Assembly (NCBI RefSeq): GCF_003932785.1
Contig: NZ_RQYT01000011.1
Coordinates: 18,263-82,262 of the forward strand
Origin: Arachnia propionica
Lineage (GTDB): Bacteria > Actinomycetota > Actinomycetes > Propionibacteriales > Propionibacteriaceae
Length of the DNA: 64,000 nt
Direction of reading: 5' to 3'
The notes beneath the pieces are model-generated. The model saw only the letters and a program-made list of their open reading frames with translations. It had not been told where the DNA came from and did not search any database. Positions 55,230-63,914 of this stretch are shown one piece after another; the first letter of the stretch is position 1; every line of letters begins with the position of its first letter. The position numbers were made by a program, and so were the translations under genes.

Positions 55230-57125
55230 ATGGCGCACGACCCGTTTGGCGGATTGACCGGCTGGGATCTCGAAGGGTTCCACACGGGCGGCGACACCGA
55301 GCTGTGGCGCCGGCTCGGGTCGTTCCTCTGCACCGTCGAGGACGACGAGCGCGGCCGGATCGAGGGCGTGCGCTTCGCCGTGTGGGCGCCCAACGCCCAG
55401 GCGGTCCAGGTGATCGGTGACTTCAACTGGTGGACCGGGGACACGATGCAGCTCATCCCCGGTTCCGGGGTGTGGGCCACCTTCATCGAGGGCATCGGTG
55501 AGGGCACGCTCTACAAGTACCGCCTCCAGGGCCCGGACGGCGTCTGGCGGGAGAAGGTGGACCCGATGGCCCGCTTCTCCGAGCAGGCCCCCGCGAACGC
55601 GTCGATCGTCTACGAGTCGAAGTACATCTGGTCCGATGACGAGTGGATGGCCCGGCGGGCCCAGTCGCAGCCGCACCGCGAGCCCATGAGCATCTACGAG
55701 GTGCACCTCGGGGGGTGGCGTCGTGGGAAGAGCTACCTCGATCTCGCCGAGGAACTCGTGTCCTACGTCACCTGGCAGGGCTACACCCACGTCGAGTTCA
55801 TGCCCTTGGCTGAGCATCCGTTCGAGCCGAGCTGGGGCTACCAGGTCACCGGCTACTTCTCCCCCACCAGCCGGTTCGGCAAGCCCGATGACCTCCGCTA
55901 CCTCATCGACCGGCTGCACCAGGCCGGCATCGGCGTCATCATGGACTGGGTGCCGGGTCACTTCCCCAAGGACGAGTGGGCCCTCGGTCGCTTCGACGGC
56001 ACCGCGCTGTACGAGCACGCGGACCCCCGCCAGGGCGAGCACATGGACTGGGGGACCTACATCTTCAACTACGGCCGCAACGAGGTGAAGAGCTTCCTCA
56101 TCTCGAACGCCCTCTACTGGCTCACGGAGTTCCACGTCGACGGGCTCCGCGTCGACGCCGTCGCCTCCATGCTCTACCTCGACTACTCGCGCGAGGAGGG
56201 GCAGTGGGTGCCGAACGAGCACGGCGGCCGGGAGAACCTCGAGGCCATCGACTTCCTGCGCTACGTGAACCGGCATCTGTACGAACGTCACCCCGGCGTG
56301 CTCATGATCGCCGAGGAGTCGACGAGCTTCCCCGGGGTGACGAAGCCCGTCCACGACGGCGGACTCGGTTTCGGGTTCAAGTGGAACATGGGCTGGATGA
56401 ACGATTCGTTGCGCTATCTGGCCCTCGACCCGGTCTATCGCCAGTACGAGCACAATCTGCTGACCTTCGCGATGGTCTACCAGTACTCGGAGAACTTCAT
56501 CCTGCCGATCAGCCACGACGAGGTCGTCCACGGCAAGGGATCCATGGTCAACAAGGTGCCGCAGGACGACTGGCGGAAGTTCGCGACCCTCAGGGCGTTC
56601 TACTCGTTCATGTGGAGTTTCCCCGGGAAGCAATTGGTCTTCATGGGCTCGGAGTTCGGGCAGCGACCGGAGTTCAACGAGTCCCGCAGCCTGGAGTGGT
56701 GGGTCTCGGAGTTGTGGGGGCACGGTGGACTGCAGCGGCTGTTCCGCGATCTCAACTCCCTCTACACCGCCACCCCGGCGCTGTACGAACTGGATCACTC
56801 CCCCGAGGGTTTCACCTGGATCAACGCCGATGACAGCGGCCACAATCTCCTCAGCTGGGTGCGGCACGACTCGGCGGGCAACCACGTGGCCTGCCTCACG
56901 AACTTCTCCCCCGACCCGGTGCGCGACTACGAGATCGGCCTGCCCGTCGCGGGCGACTGGGAGGAGATCCTCAACACCGACTCCGACACCTACGACGGTT
57001 CCGGCGAGTTCGGCAACCTGGGCCGCATCACCGCGTCCGACGTCCCGTGGGGTCACTTCCCCGCCAGCGCACGAGTGACGGTCCCGCCGCTCGGCTCGGT
57101 GTGGCTCCGTCGAACCGTCTCGTGA
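55230..57125 (+). CDS. glgB: 1,4-alpha-glucan branching enzyme GlgB
   Basis: GlgB makes alpha-1,6 branches in the growing glucan. The 631-residue GH13 enzyme has one CBM48 domain (FAVWAPNAQAVQVIGDFNWW near residue 50). The barrel motifs are EFMPLAEHPFEPSWGYQVTG, DWVPGHFPKDEW, the nucleophile Asp in GLRVDAVASMLYLDYSR near 310, the Glu in LMIAEESTSFPGV near 365, and ILPISHDEVVHGKGSM. It is about 100 residues shorter than GlgB forms that carry a second N-terminal module. GAGGAGCTGAC precedes the ATG. It completes glgE-mak-glgB, and its stop overlaps the GNAT-Nudix gene. Confidence 0.97.
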   Translation: MAHDPFGGLTGWDLEGFHTGGDTELWRRLGSFLCTVEDDERGRIEGVRFAVWAPNAQAVQVIGDFNWWTGDTMQLIPGSGVWATFIEGIGEGTLYKYRLQGPDGVWREKVDPMARFSEQAPANASIVYESKYIWSDDEWMARRAQSQPHREPMSIYEVHLGGWRRGKSYLDLAEELVSYVTWQGYTHVEFMPLAEHPFEPSWGYQVTGYFSPTSRFGKPDDLRYLIDRLHQAGIGVIMDWVPGHFPKDEWALGRFDGTALYEHADPRQGEHMDWGTYIFNYGRNEVKSFLISNALYWLTEFHVDGLRVDAVASMLYLDYSREEGQWVPNEHGGRENLEAIDFLRYVNRHLYERHPGVLMIAEESTSFPGVTKPVHDGGLGFGFKWNMGWMNDSLRYLALDPVYRQYEHNLLTFAMVYQYSENFILPISHDEVVHGKGSMVNKVPQDDWRKFATLRAFYSFMWSFPGKQLVFMGSEFGQRPEFNESRSLEWWVSELWGHGGLQRLFRDLNSLYTATPALYELDHSPEGFTWINADDSGHNLLSWVRHDSAGNHVACLTNFSPDPVRDYEIGLPVAGDWEEILNTDSDTYDGSGEFGNLGRITASDVPWGHFPASARVTVPPLGSVWLRRTVS

Positions 57126-57901
57126 GCGAGTTCACCGTCCACGTCGACATCGGCCAGGGGGTGGGGAGGCTCCGCTGGGAGGAGCAGGTCGTGGATCCGA
57201 CAACGCTGGAACGTGCAGTCTCCCTCGCAGCCGATGACGCCATCATCGCCCACAACCTCCGACGGCTCCAGTGCGACATCCCCGCGACGGACCGGGCGGC
57301 CATGATCGCCCTGCACCGCTGCGGTTTCCGGCGCGAGGGGAGATTGCGATCCGCACTGCTCGCCCCGTCAGGACAGCTGGTCGACGTGCTCATCTATGCC
57401 CGCCTGGCGGTGGACACCGTGTACGGTCCCCATGGTTTCTCGGGGGTGATGGACTCGGTCCTGCCGACGAAGCGGGTCATCGCCCATGTCGTCTTCCGGG
57501 ACCCGGAAGGTCGAGTCCTTCTCGTCGAACCGAGCTACAAGGACGACTGGGAACTGCCAGGTGGCGTCGTGGATGCCGGGGAATCCCCGCGACAGGGTCT
57601 CCGTCGGGAACTGGAGGAGGAACTCGGGATCGACCACAGGGTGGGGCAACCAGCTCTCGTGGACTGGATGCCCCCGTACCTCGGGTGGGGGGACGCCATT
57701 GAGTTCCTCTACGACGGTGGCGTGCTCGACGCAGGAACCGTGGCGTCCGTGTCGGTGCGGGATCCGGAGTTGCGCTCCGTCCACTGGGTGCCCCGGCAGG
57801 AGCTCCCGCAGCACGTTACGGAGCTCACCCGACGTCGGATCGAACTCATCCTTGACGAAGCCGTCGGGATGACAGAGAACGGATTCCTCGTCGATCCGTG
57901 A
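57122..57901 (+). CDS. GNAT-like/Nudix two-domain hydrolase
   Basis: This 259-residue protein has a Nudix hydrolase domain in the C-terminal part. The box at 148-170 is perfect: G-x5-E-x7-RE-x2-EE-x-GI (GESPRQGLRRELEEELGI within it), preceded by DDWELPGG. The first 100 residues resemble the C-terminal half of a GNAT acetyltransferase (MIALHRCGFRREGRLRSALL, then DVLIYARLAVD) but lack the acetyl-CoA binding segment, so acetyl transfer is doubtful. GTG at 57122 overlaps the glgB stop (GTGA), so it is co-translated with glycogen genes. The substrate could be an ADP- or other NDP-sugar, or a damaged nucleotide; this is not determined. Confidence 0.8.
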   Translation: MSEFTVHVDIGQGVGRLRWEEQVVDPTTLERAVSLAADDAIIAHNLRRLQCDIPATDRAAMIALHRCGFRREGRLRSALLAPSGQLVDVLIYARLAVDTVYGPHGFSGVMDSVLPTKRVIAHVVFRDPEGRVLLVEPSYKDDWELPGGVVDAGESPRQGLRRELEEELGIDHRVGQPALVDWMPPYLGWGDAIEFLYDGGVLDAGTVASVSVRDPELRSVHWVPRQELPQHVTELTRRRIELILDEAVGMTENGFLVDP

Positions 57902-57931
57902 CAACCTGACGTCCAGAAGGACTGCAGGTAC

Positions 57932-57960
57932 TTGACGCGGCCAGCGGGTGCCCCTACTCT
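57932..57960 (+). promoter_or_regulatory. Promoter of the ROK-oxidoreductase/sugar ABC operon
   Basis: TTGACG (57932-57937) and TACTCT (57955-57960) have a 17-bp spacer, close to sigma-70 consensus. A half-site AGGTACTT at 57926-57933 overlaps the -35 box and recurs in the inverted repeat 15 bp after the -10. The predicted start is about 57967. Confidence 0.65.
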
Positions 57961-57974
57961 CTTCTCATTCATAC

Positions 57975-57994
57975 AGGTACTTGCGTAAGTATCT
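57975..57994. promoter_or_regulatory. Inverted repeat operator candidate upstream of the ROK-Gfo/Idh fusion
   Basis: AGGTACTT (57975-57982) and AAGTATCT (57987-57994) pair at 7 of 8 positions around the spacer GCGT. The left arm is repeated exactly at 57926-57933 over the -35 box, 49 bp upstream, which would allow binding at two sites. The fusion protein's own helix-turn-helix is the likely binder. Confidence 0.65.
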
Positions 57995-58013
57995 TGCGAA
58001 AACGAGGTCACCG

Positions 58014-60293
58014 ATGTCCCCTCCCAACCCTTCGGCCCGGGCTGAACGGCTCGCCCGCGTCTATGACGCTCTCGTGGCGAACCCCGGCTCGACGGTCACT
58101 GCGCTGGTGAAGGCGACCGGGCTCTCCCGTCCCACCATCACCGGGTTGCTGGAGACGCTTCGACACCAGGGACTCGTACGCACCCTCGGTTCGGAGGTCG
58201 GCATCGGCCGTCCTGCCGAGACCTGGGCCACGGATCCGACAGCGGGTGTCGTCATCGGCGTGGACCTGCTCCAGTGCAGTGCGCTCGCAGCCACTGCTCG
58301 ACTCGACGGGAAGCTCACCACGGTCGAGTTCCGCCCCGATGTGAGCACCGACCGCAAGCGTCGGCTGGACACGCTCACGGAGATCATCAACCAGCAGATC
58401 GTGGCCAATCAGCCCGCTACGGTGCACGGCATCGTCATCTCCACCACCGGAACCATAGACCCTGACGGTCGCATCAAACGTTCTGACGCCGTTCCCGAAT
58501 GGGAGGGGATGGAACTCGGCGCGAAGGTGGCCGAGCGGATCGGGATCAGCGTCCGCGTGGAGAACGACGTGAACACCGCGGCCTTCGGCGAGTTCGCCAT
58601 CCGCTGCACCGCAGGCGACCTCACCCCAGATGCGGACCTGCTGTACATCGCCCTGTCCCGCGGCATCGTCACCGGCCTGGTGCTCGGAGGTCAACTGCAC
58701 CGGGGCCATCACCAGGACGCGGGTGAGGTCGGCCTGCTCATCACGGACCGCGACGGTCCCACGCCGGGCCATCTCCGTCGGGCGGCAGAGAGCATCGGCG
58801 CGATCTCGGCGGTCCTCGACCCGTCAACCATCGTCATCGCGACCACCTCCCGTGAGGTCCCCGAGGCACTCACCGAGATCAGTGGCCATCTCACCACGCT
58901 CCGCTCATCGAGCGCCGCGGCGCTCCACCTCGAGGTTCCCCGCCTCGGTCAGGCCTCTGCCACCGTCGGCGCGCTGACACTGGCCCTGCGGCAGGCACGT
59001 GGCCTTCTCCTCGACCACTTCAGCGGCGAGGTCCCCGTGCTGACCAATCTCACCCCACTGACCCACATCATCACGAAAGGTAGCCACGTCCCGATGACTC
59101 CCACCACCGCCACCACCCGCCCAGAACTGAGGATCGGCGTCGTGGGGGTCGGAGCCCGCTCCGACATCGCCAGGCACTTCGAGCTGCCCGGACGCCGGTG
59201 CCGTATCACTGCCGCGGCCGAACCGCATCCTGACGGGGCCCAGCGCATCCTCGCCCGCCTCGGCAGGGACGACATCACCTGGACACGATCCGTGAGCGAA
59301 CTCATCGAAACCGGGATCGACGCAGCGTTGGTCACCTCCCCCGACGACACCCACGCCACCGTCGCCTGCGAACTGCTTCGAGCCGGGGTACCGGTCTACG
59401 TGGAGAAGCCACTGGCGACCCGCTTGGATGATGCCGCCGCCATCCTCACCACCGCCTACGAGACGGGGACGAAGCTCTATGTCGGCCACAACATGCGTCA
59501 CATGAACGTGGTGCGTTCGATGCGTGACCTCATCCGCAAGGGCACCATCGGTGAGGTGAAGGCCATCTGGTGCCGCCACTTCGTCGGACACGGTGGAGAT
59601 TTCTACTTCAAGGACTGGCACGCCACCCGCGAACACGGCACGGGACTGCTGCTGCAGAAGGCGGCACACGACCTTGACGTCATGCACTGGCTGGCCGATT
59701 CCCACACCACCCGGGTCACAGCGATGGGTGGCCTGACCGTTTACGGTCAGATCACCGATCGTATGGATCGCAGCGATCAGCTCATGCACGAGTGGTTCTC
59801 CCTGGACAACTGGCCACCACTGTCGCAGAAGGGGCTCAACCCAGTCGTCGACGTCGAGGACATCTCGATGATGCTCATGCAACTGGACTCCGGGGTCCTG
59901 GCCTCGTACCAGCAGTGCCACTACACACCTGACTACTGGCGCAACTACACGGTGATCGGGACCGAGGGTCGCATCGAGAACTTCGGCGACTCGGAGGGCG
60001 GCCACATCAAGCTCTGGCAGCACCGTTCCGAATGGGATCCTGAGGGCGATGCCACCTACCCCATCACCGGGGACGCCCGCGGACACAACGACGCGGACAT
60101 CCTCACCACGGGCGAGTTCATCGACTTCATCACCGAGTCGACCCCGACCGACACCTCCCCACTCGGGGCCTACCATGCGGTCGCTGCCGCCATCGCAGCG
60201 ACTGACTCACTGCGCGATGGCGCAACGCCGAGGGACGTGCCCGCCCTCGCCCCTGAAGTCATCTCGTACTTCGAGAACAACCAGGTCAAATGA
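58014..60293 (+). CDS. Fusion of a ROK-type transcriptional regulator and a Gfo/Idh/MocA oxidoreductase
   Basis: This single 759-residue frame holds two normally separate proteins. Residues 10-65 are a winged helix (NPGSTVTALVKATGLSRPTI) and about 75-335 a ROK fold with VISTTGTIDPDG and VENDVNTAAFGEF. The nucleotide motif is lost (IGVDLLQCSALA), and the zinc loop (CxCGxxGCxE) is deleted: only about 20 residues separate DAGEVG from IGAISAVLDPSTIVI. After a roughly 25-residue linker, residues 361-759 form a full oxidoreductase: LRIGVVGVGARSD Rossmann motif, EKP at 464-466 with the catalytic Lys, and AAHDLDVMHWL with the catalytic His region. The ATG at 58014 has ACGAGG 6 nt upstream. An internal ATG at codon 361 could also be used. 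Its likely job is to regulate, and also act in, the sugar operon behind it. Confidence 0.88.
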   Translation: MSPPNPSARAERLARVYDALVANPGSTVTALVKATGLSRPTITGLLETLRHQGLVRTLGSEVGIGRPAETWATDPTAGVVIGVDLLQCSALAATARLDGKLTTVEFRPDVSTDRKRRLDTLTEIINQQIVANQPATVHGIVISTTGTIDPDGRIKRSDAVPEWEGMELGAKVAERIGISVRVENDVNTAAFGEFAIRCTAGDLTPDADLLYIALSRGIVTGLVLGGQLHRGHHQDAGEVGLLITDRDGPTPGHLRRAAESIGAISAVLDPSTIVIATTSREVPEALTEISGHLTTLRSSSAAALHLEVPRLGQASATVGALTLALRQARGLLLDHFSGEVPVLTNLTPLTHIITKGSHVPMTPTTATTRPELRIGVVGVGARSDIARHFELPGRRCRITAAAEPHPDGAQRILARLGRDDITWTRSVSELIETGIDAALVTSPDDTHATVACELLRAGVPVYVEKPLATRLDDAAAILTTAYETGTKLYVGHNMRHMNVVRSMRDLIRKGTIGEVKAIWCRHFVGHGGDFYFKDWHATREHGTGLLLQKAAHDLDVMHWLADSHTTRVTAMGGLTVYGQITDRMDRSDQLMHEWFSLDNWPPLSQKGLNPVVDVEDISMMLMQLDSGVLASYQQCHYTPDYWRNYTVIGTEGRIENFGDSEGGHIKLWQHRSEWDPEGDATYPITGDARGHNDADILTTGEFIDFITESTPTDTSPLGAYHAVAAAIAATDSLRDGATPRDVPALAPEVISYFENNQVK

Positions 60294-60317
60294 CCACGAA
60301 CTAAGAAGGAGAACCCG

Positions 60318-61595
60318 ATGAAGCGTCGTACCTTCCTGGCAGCGGCAGCAGTGCTCGGTGCCGCCGGTGGGCTGACCGCCTGTGGCAGTGGAGATTCCCC
60401 CTCCTCGACGGGCGGCAACGGTGGCGGTCAAGAGCTGAGCAAGGACACCAAGGCCGAACTCACCATGTTCTACTGGGACAAGGCCCAGACCCCGACCGTT
60501 GAGGCGAACATCGCCGCGTTCAACAAGGAGTACCCCAACATCAAGGTCACTCCGTCGGTCGCCGTGTACAAGGACTACTGGCAGAAGTTGCGCACCCAGG
60601 CCGAGGGCAATCAGCTTCCCGACGTGTTCTGGATGAACGGCCCCAACTTCCAGCTCTACGCCTCCAACGGGATGCTGGCCGAACTCACCGATCTGGCGGA
60701 TGTGGAATGGGGCAGCTACCCGAGCGCCCTCGTCGACCTCTACACCTTCGACAACAAGAAGTACGGTGTGCCGAAGGACTATGACACGATCGCCTGCTTC
60801 GTGAACAAGGCCGTGTTCGAGAAGGCCGGCCTCACGATCCCGACCGACGGTTGGACCTGGGACGAACACCGCGAGGCCATCAAGAAGATCAAGGAGTCCG
60901 GTGCGACCTGGGGTGCGGTCGTCGACTTCGCCTCGAGCCAGACCAGCTACTACAACACCATCCACCAGGCCGGTGGTTTCGTCCTCAAGGACGGCAAGTC
61001 CGGATTCGACGACCCGAAGTCCATCGAGGGGATCCAGTACCTCCGTGATCTGTTGACCGACGGCAGCGTGCCGGCTCCTGAGGTGGTCTCGGACTCCAAG
61101 GCGGACGCCCTGTTCATGAACGGTGACGTCGGTCTGTTGTGGGGCGGCTCCTGGCTGACCAAGCCGCTGCGGGAGAAGTTCACCGGTGACGAGATCGTCG
61201 TGGTTCCCCTGCCGAAGAAGGAGAAGGAGGCCACGATCATCCACGGTCTGTCCTATGCCGCCTCGGCCAAGTCGAAGAACCTCGCCGCGGCGAAGGCTCT
61301 GGTCAAGTTCATGACCAACAAGGCAGCCAACGAGACCGAGGCCAAGAACGGTACCGCGATCCCGGCCTTCAAGGACACCCAGCAGGTGTGGCTGGACCAG
61401 GCCCCGTCCTGGCAGCTCGATGTCTTCACGAAGGCCGCCGAGGCCTACGCCGTGCCCTACCCGGTGTCCAAGAACACCACCGCCTGGGCGGAGAAGGAAA
61501 CCGTCCTGTCCGATGTCTTCACCGGGAAGTCGGACGCCGCCACGGTCTGTGCGAAGCTCGCCGCCGAGGTGAACGCCCTGCTCGAGAAGGAGTGA
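60318..61595 (+). CDS. Sugar ABC transporter substrate-binding lipoprotein
   Basis: This 425-residue CUT1-type binding protein has a basic MKRRTFLAAAAVLGAAGGLT leader and lipobox GLTAC with the Cys at residue 22, then a Ser/Gly-rich tether. Fold features include ELTMFYWDKAQTPTVEANIA, LPDVFWMNGPNFQLYAS, KYGVPKDYDTIACFVNKAVF and DALFMNGDVGLLWGGSWLT. AGAAGGAG precedes the ATG, 24 bp after the fusion gene. The substrate is unknown; the linked oxidoreductase suggests a cyclitol, uronic acid or other oxidisable sugar. It belongs to the operon starting at about 57967. Confidence 0.9.
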   Translation: MKRRTFLAAAAVLGAAGGLTACGSGDSPSSTGGNGGGQELSKDTKAELTMFYWDKAQTPTVEANIAAFNKEYPNIKVTPSVAVYKDYWQKLRTQAEGNQLPDVFWMNGPNFQLYASNGMLAELTDLADVEWGSYPSALVDLYTFDNKKYGVPKDYDTIACFVNKAVFEKAGLTIPTDGWTWDEHREAIKKIKESGATWGAVVDFASSQTSYYNTIHQAGGFVLKDGKSGFDDPKSIEGIQYLRDLLTDGSVPAPEVVSDSKADALFMNGDVGLLWGGSWLTKPLREKFTGDEIVVVPLPKKEKEATIIHGLSYAASAKSKNLAAAKALVKFMTNKAANETEAKNGTAIPAFKDTQQVWLDQAPSWQLDVFTKAAEAYAVPYPVSKNTTAWAEKETVLSDVFTGKSDAATVCAKLAAEVNALLEKE

Positions 61596-61599
61596 CCCC

Positions 61600-62535
61600 A
61601 TGGCCGTCGTCAGGAGCGGCGACACGAAGTCGCCCTCCTCTCGACGCCACAGCAATCCGATGTCAGTGGGGGCCTGGCCCCTGCTGTTCATCGGACCGTT
61701 GCTGCTCGGCGTCATGCTCTTCTACTACTACCCCATCTTCGGCAACTTCTGGACCTCGCTCACCAAGGCGAACGCCTTCGGCGGGGATCCGAAGTTCGTC
61801 GGCCTGGAGAACTACGCGGAACTCCTCGCCCGACCGGCACTGCCGTCGGCCATCGTCAACACACTCATCTACACCGGCATCGTCCTGCTCGCAGTGCCGA
61901 TCTCGGTGGGCATTGCCTCCCTCATGGAGTTGCCCGGTCTGAAGGGCCGCACCTTCTACCGGATCGCGTTCTTCATGCCGTACCTCGCAATGCCGGTTGC
62001 CATCGTGCAGGTGTGGCGGTTGTTCTACAACGGCACCTTCGGCATCCTCAACCAGATCCTCCGGGCCTTCGGTGTGGAGAATCCGCCGTTCTGGCTCTCC
62101 ACTCCCGGCCTCAACATCCTGGCCACGGCGGTGTTCGGCATCTGGGCCTCGATCGGGTTCAACGTCATCATCCTGTCCGCAGGGCTGAAGTCCATCCCCA
62201 AGGAGCTCTACGAGGCGGCCTCCATCGACGGCGCCTCGGCGTGGCACCAGTTCAAGAGCATCACGGTTCCGTTGCTCACACCGTCCATCTTCTTCCTCAT
62301 GATCATGCAGGCCATCGGCGGCTTCCAGCTGTTCGATTCGCTCTACGCCATGCTCGGACCGAGCAACCCGGCAGCGGATCAGTCGCGATCACTCGTGTCG
62401 CTGTTCTACCAGGAGGCCTTCGTCACCCAGAACCGCGGCGTCGGTGCGGCGGTGACCATCCTCATCCTCGCCCTCGTGGGCATTGTCACGGCGATCCAGT
62501 TCTGGGGCCAGAAGAAGTGGGTGCACTATGTATGA
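61600..62535 (+). CDS. Sugar ABC transporter permease (MalF/UgpA-like)
   Basis: This 311-residue permease has six membrane spans, with WPLLFIGPLLLGVMLFYYYP first. The EAA loop is LYEAASIDGASAWHQFKSIT, about residues 204-223, and QFWGQKKWVHYV is at the C-terminus, like the other CUT1 permease in the window. It starts 4 bp after the binding-protein gene and overlaps the next permease by 8 bp. No ATPase is encoded nearby, so a shared one is likely. Confidence 0.92.
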   Translation: MAVVRSGDTKSPSSRRHSNPMSVGAWPLLFIGPLLLGVMLFYYYPIFGNFWTSLTKANAFGGDPKFVGLENYAELLARPALPSAIVNTLIYTGIVLLAVPISVGIASLMELPGLKGRTFYRIAFFMPYLAMPVAIVQVWRLFYNGTFGILNQILRAFGVENPPFWLSTPGLNILATAVFGIWASIGFNVIILSAGLKSIPKELYEAASIDGASAWHQFKSITVPLLTPSIFFLMIMQAIGGFQLFDSLYAMLGPSNPAADQSRSLVSLFYQEAFVTQNRGVGAAVTILILALVGIVTAIQFWGQKKWVHYV

Positions 62536-63373
62536 GAGAAGACGAGGCGTCTGGGAACAACAGCTGAGGTACTGGCCAGCCCATCTCATCCTCATCCTGG
62601 GCGGCCTGACGATGATCTTCCCGTTCGTGTGGCAACTCATGATGTCCCTGTCCACCAACGTGGAGATCCAAGCGGTTCCGCCACAGTTCCTCCCTGCACG
62701 CCCGCAATGGGGCAACTATGCGAAGGTCTTCGAGACGATTCCGTTCCTGTCCCAGTTCTGGGTCTCGGTACTGATCACGGTTCTGCGCACGGCTGCCCAG
62801 CTCATCCTGTGTTCCATGGCGGGCTACGCCTTCGCACGAATGCAGTTCACCGGAAGGGGCATCCTGTTCGGGGTGTTGCTGGCGATCCTCATGATCCCCG
62901 GCCAGGCATTCCTCATCACCCAGTACCAGATCATCAAGGGCCTCAACCTGTTGGAGACCCCGTGGGGCATCGTGCTGCCCGGCATGTTCTCGGCCTTCGG
63001 GACCTTCCTGATGCGGCAGGCCTTCATGACCCTGCCCAAGGAGTTGGAGGAGGCAGCCCGTCTCGACGGTTGCAACCCCTGGCAGACCTTCTGGAAGGTC
63101 ATTCTGCCCCTGGTGAAGCCGAGCCTGTTCGCGGTGGCCATCACCACCGTGCTGTGGAGCTGGAACGACCTGCTGTGGCCGCTGATCGTCACCACCCGCG
63201 AGGACAACATGCCACTCAGCGTCGGTATCGCGACCCTCGCCGGGCAGTACACCGCGGACTGGAACCTCATGATGGCGGCCTCCGTCATGGCCATGGCACC
63301 GATCTTTGCCCTGTTCTTCGCGCTGCAGCGACGGGTCATCGAGGGGTTGGCCACCTCCGGCCTCAAGGGCTGA
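62528..63373 (+). CDS. Sugar ABC transporter permease (MalG/UgpE-like)
   Basis: The 281-residue partner permease has LILILGGLTMIFPFVWQLMM as first span, GYAFARMQFTGRGILFGVLL, an EAA loop LPKELEEAARLDGCNPWQTF, about residues 180-199, and a C-terminal RRVIEGLATSGLKG. ATG 62528 gives MYERRRGVWEQQLRYW and overlaps the previous gene; an upstream ATG at 62483 would lie deep inside it. The gene is intact and is followed after one base by the broken EamA gene. Confidence 0.92.
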   Translation: MYERRRGVWEQQLRYWPAHLILILGGLTMIFPFVWQLMMSLSTNVEIQAVPPQFLPARPQWGNYAKVFETIPFLSQFWVSVLITVLRTAAQLILCSMAGYAFARMQFTGRGILFGVLLAILMIPGQAFLITQYQIIKGLNLLETPWGIVLPGMFSAFGTFLMRQAFMTLPKELEEAARLDGCNPWQTFWKVILPLVKPSLFAVAITTVLWSWNDLLWPLIVTTREDNMPLSVGIATLAGQYTADWNLMMAASVMAMAPIFALFFALQRRVIEGLATSGLKG

Positions 63374-63374
63374 G

Positions 63375-63914
63375 GTGACGCCCAGTAGCCGGGGAACCGG
63401 ACCGCTTCCCCGGCTACTCCTGGCCGCGGCACTGGTGCTGCTGCTCTCAGTCACCTGGCTCCTGGTCAAAGTGGCGTTGTCCGGGGCACCGATCGGGATG
63501 ACCTCGGCCGGCCGCGTCGGATTCACCGTGATCTCCCTGTGGGGTCTGCTTCGGCTGATGAGGCGGCGGGCGCAGGGAGATCACGGTGACACCGCTCCAC
63601 GAGCCCTACCCCTTCGAGAGACGGCTCTCCTGTCGCTCACGGGGGTCGTCGGCTACACGGCCTTCTCGACGATGTCCATCGCGGCTGCCGGACCGGTGCT
63701 GCCGGCTCTGGTGATGTCGACAGGACCCCTCGTGGTGCTGCTCGCCACCGCGGTTCGAGAGCGTCGCCTTCCCGGGATCGTCGTCCTCCTCGGCACGATG
63801 ACCGCCGTCGCAGGGACCATCGCGTTCCTGCTGGCCGGGTCCCTCACCGGAACCGGGGACTCACCGGTGCTCGGCGTACTGCTCGCCCTGGGGGCCGTCG
63901 GATGCATGACTTAG
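63375..63914 (+). pseudogene. EamA/DMT-family transporter, truncated at a repeat element
   Basis: The readable frame gives 179 residues starting at GTG 63375, two bases after the permease stop codon. It covers one EamA repeat of about five spans (LLLAAALVLLLSVTWLLVKV, TALLSLTGVVGYTAFSTMSI, LPALVMSTGPLVVLLATAV, IVVLLGTMTAVAGTIAFLLA). Complete members have about 290-310 residues and two repeats. Here the frame enters a sixth segment (GVLLALGAVGCM) and ends at a TAG that lies inside the 47-bp repeat at 63910-63956. I therefore read it as interrupted by insertion of a mobile element; the other half may lie beyond the window. Confidence 0.75.

Noticed and set aside
59094..60293. Annotating the Gfo/Idh/MocA domain as a separate gene from the internal ATG
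   Set aside because: There is no upstream stop in this frame and the nearest purine-rich stretch is about 13 nt away; a single fusion protein is the simpler reading, with internal initiation kept as an alternative.
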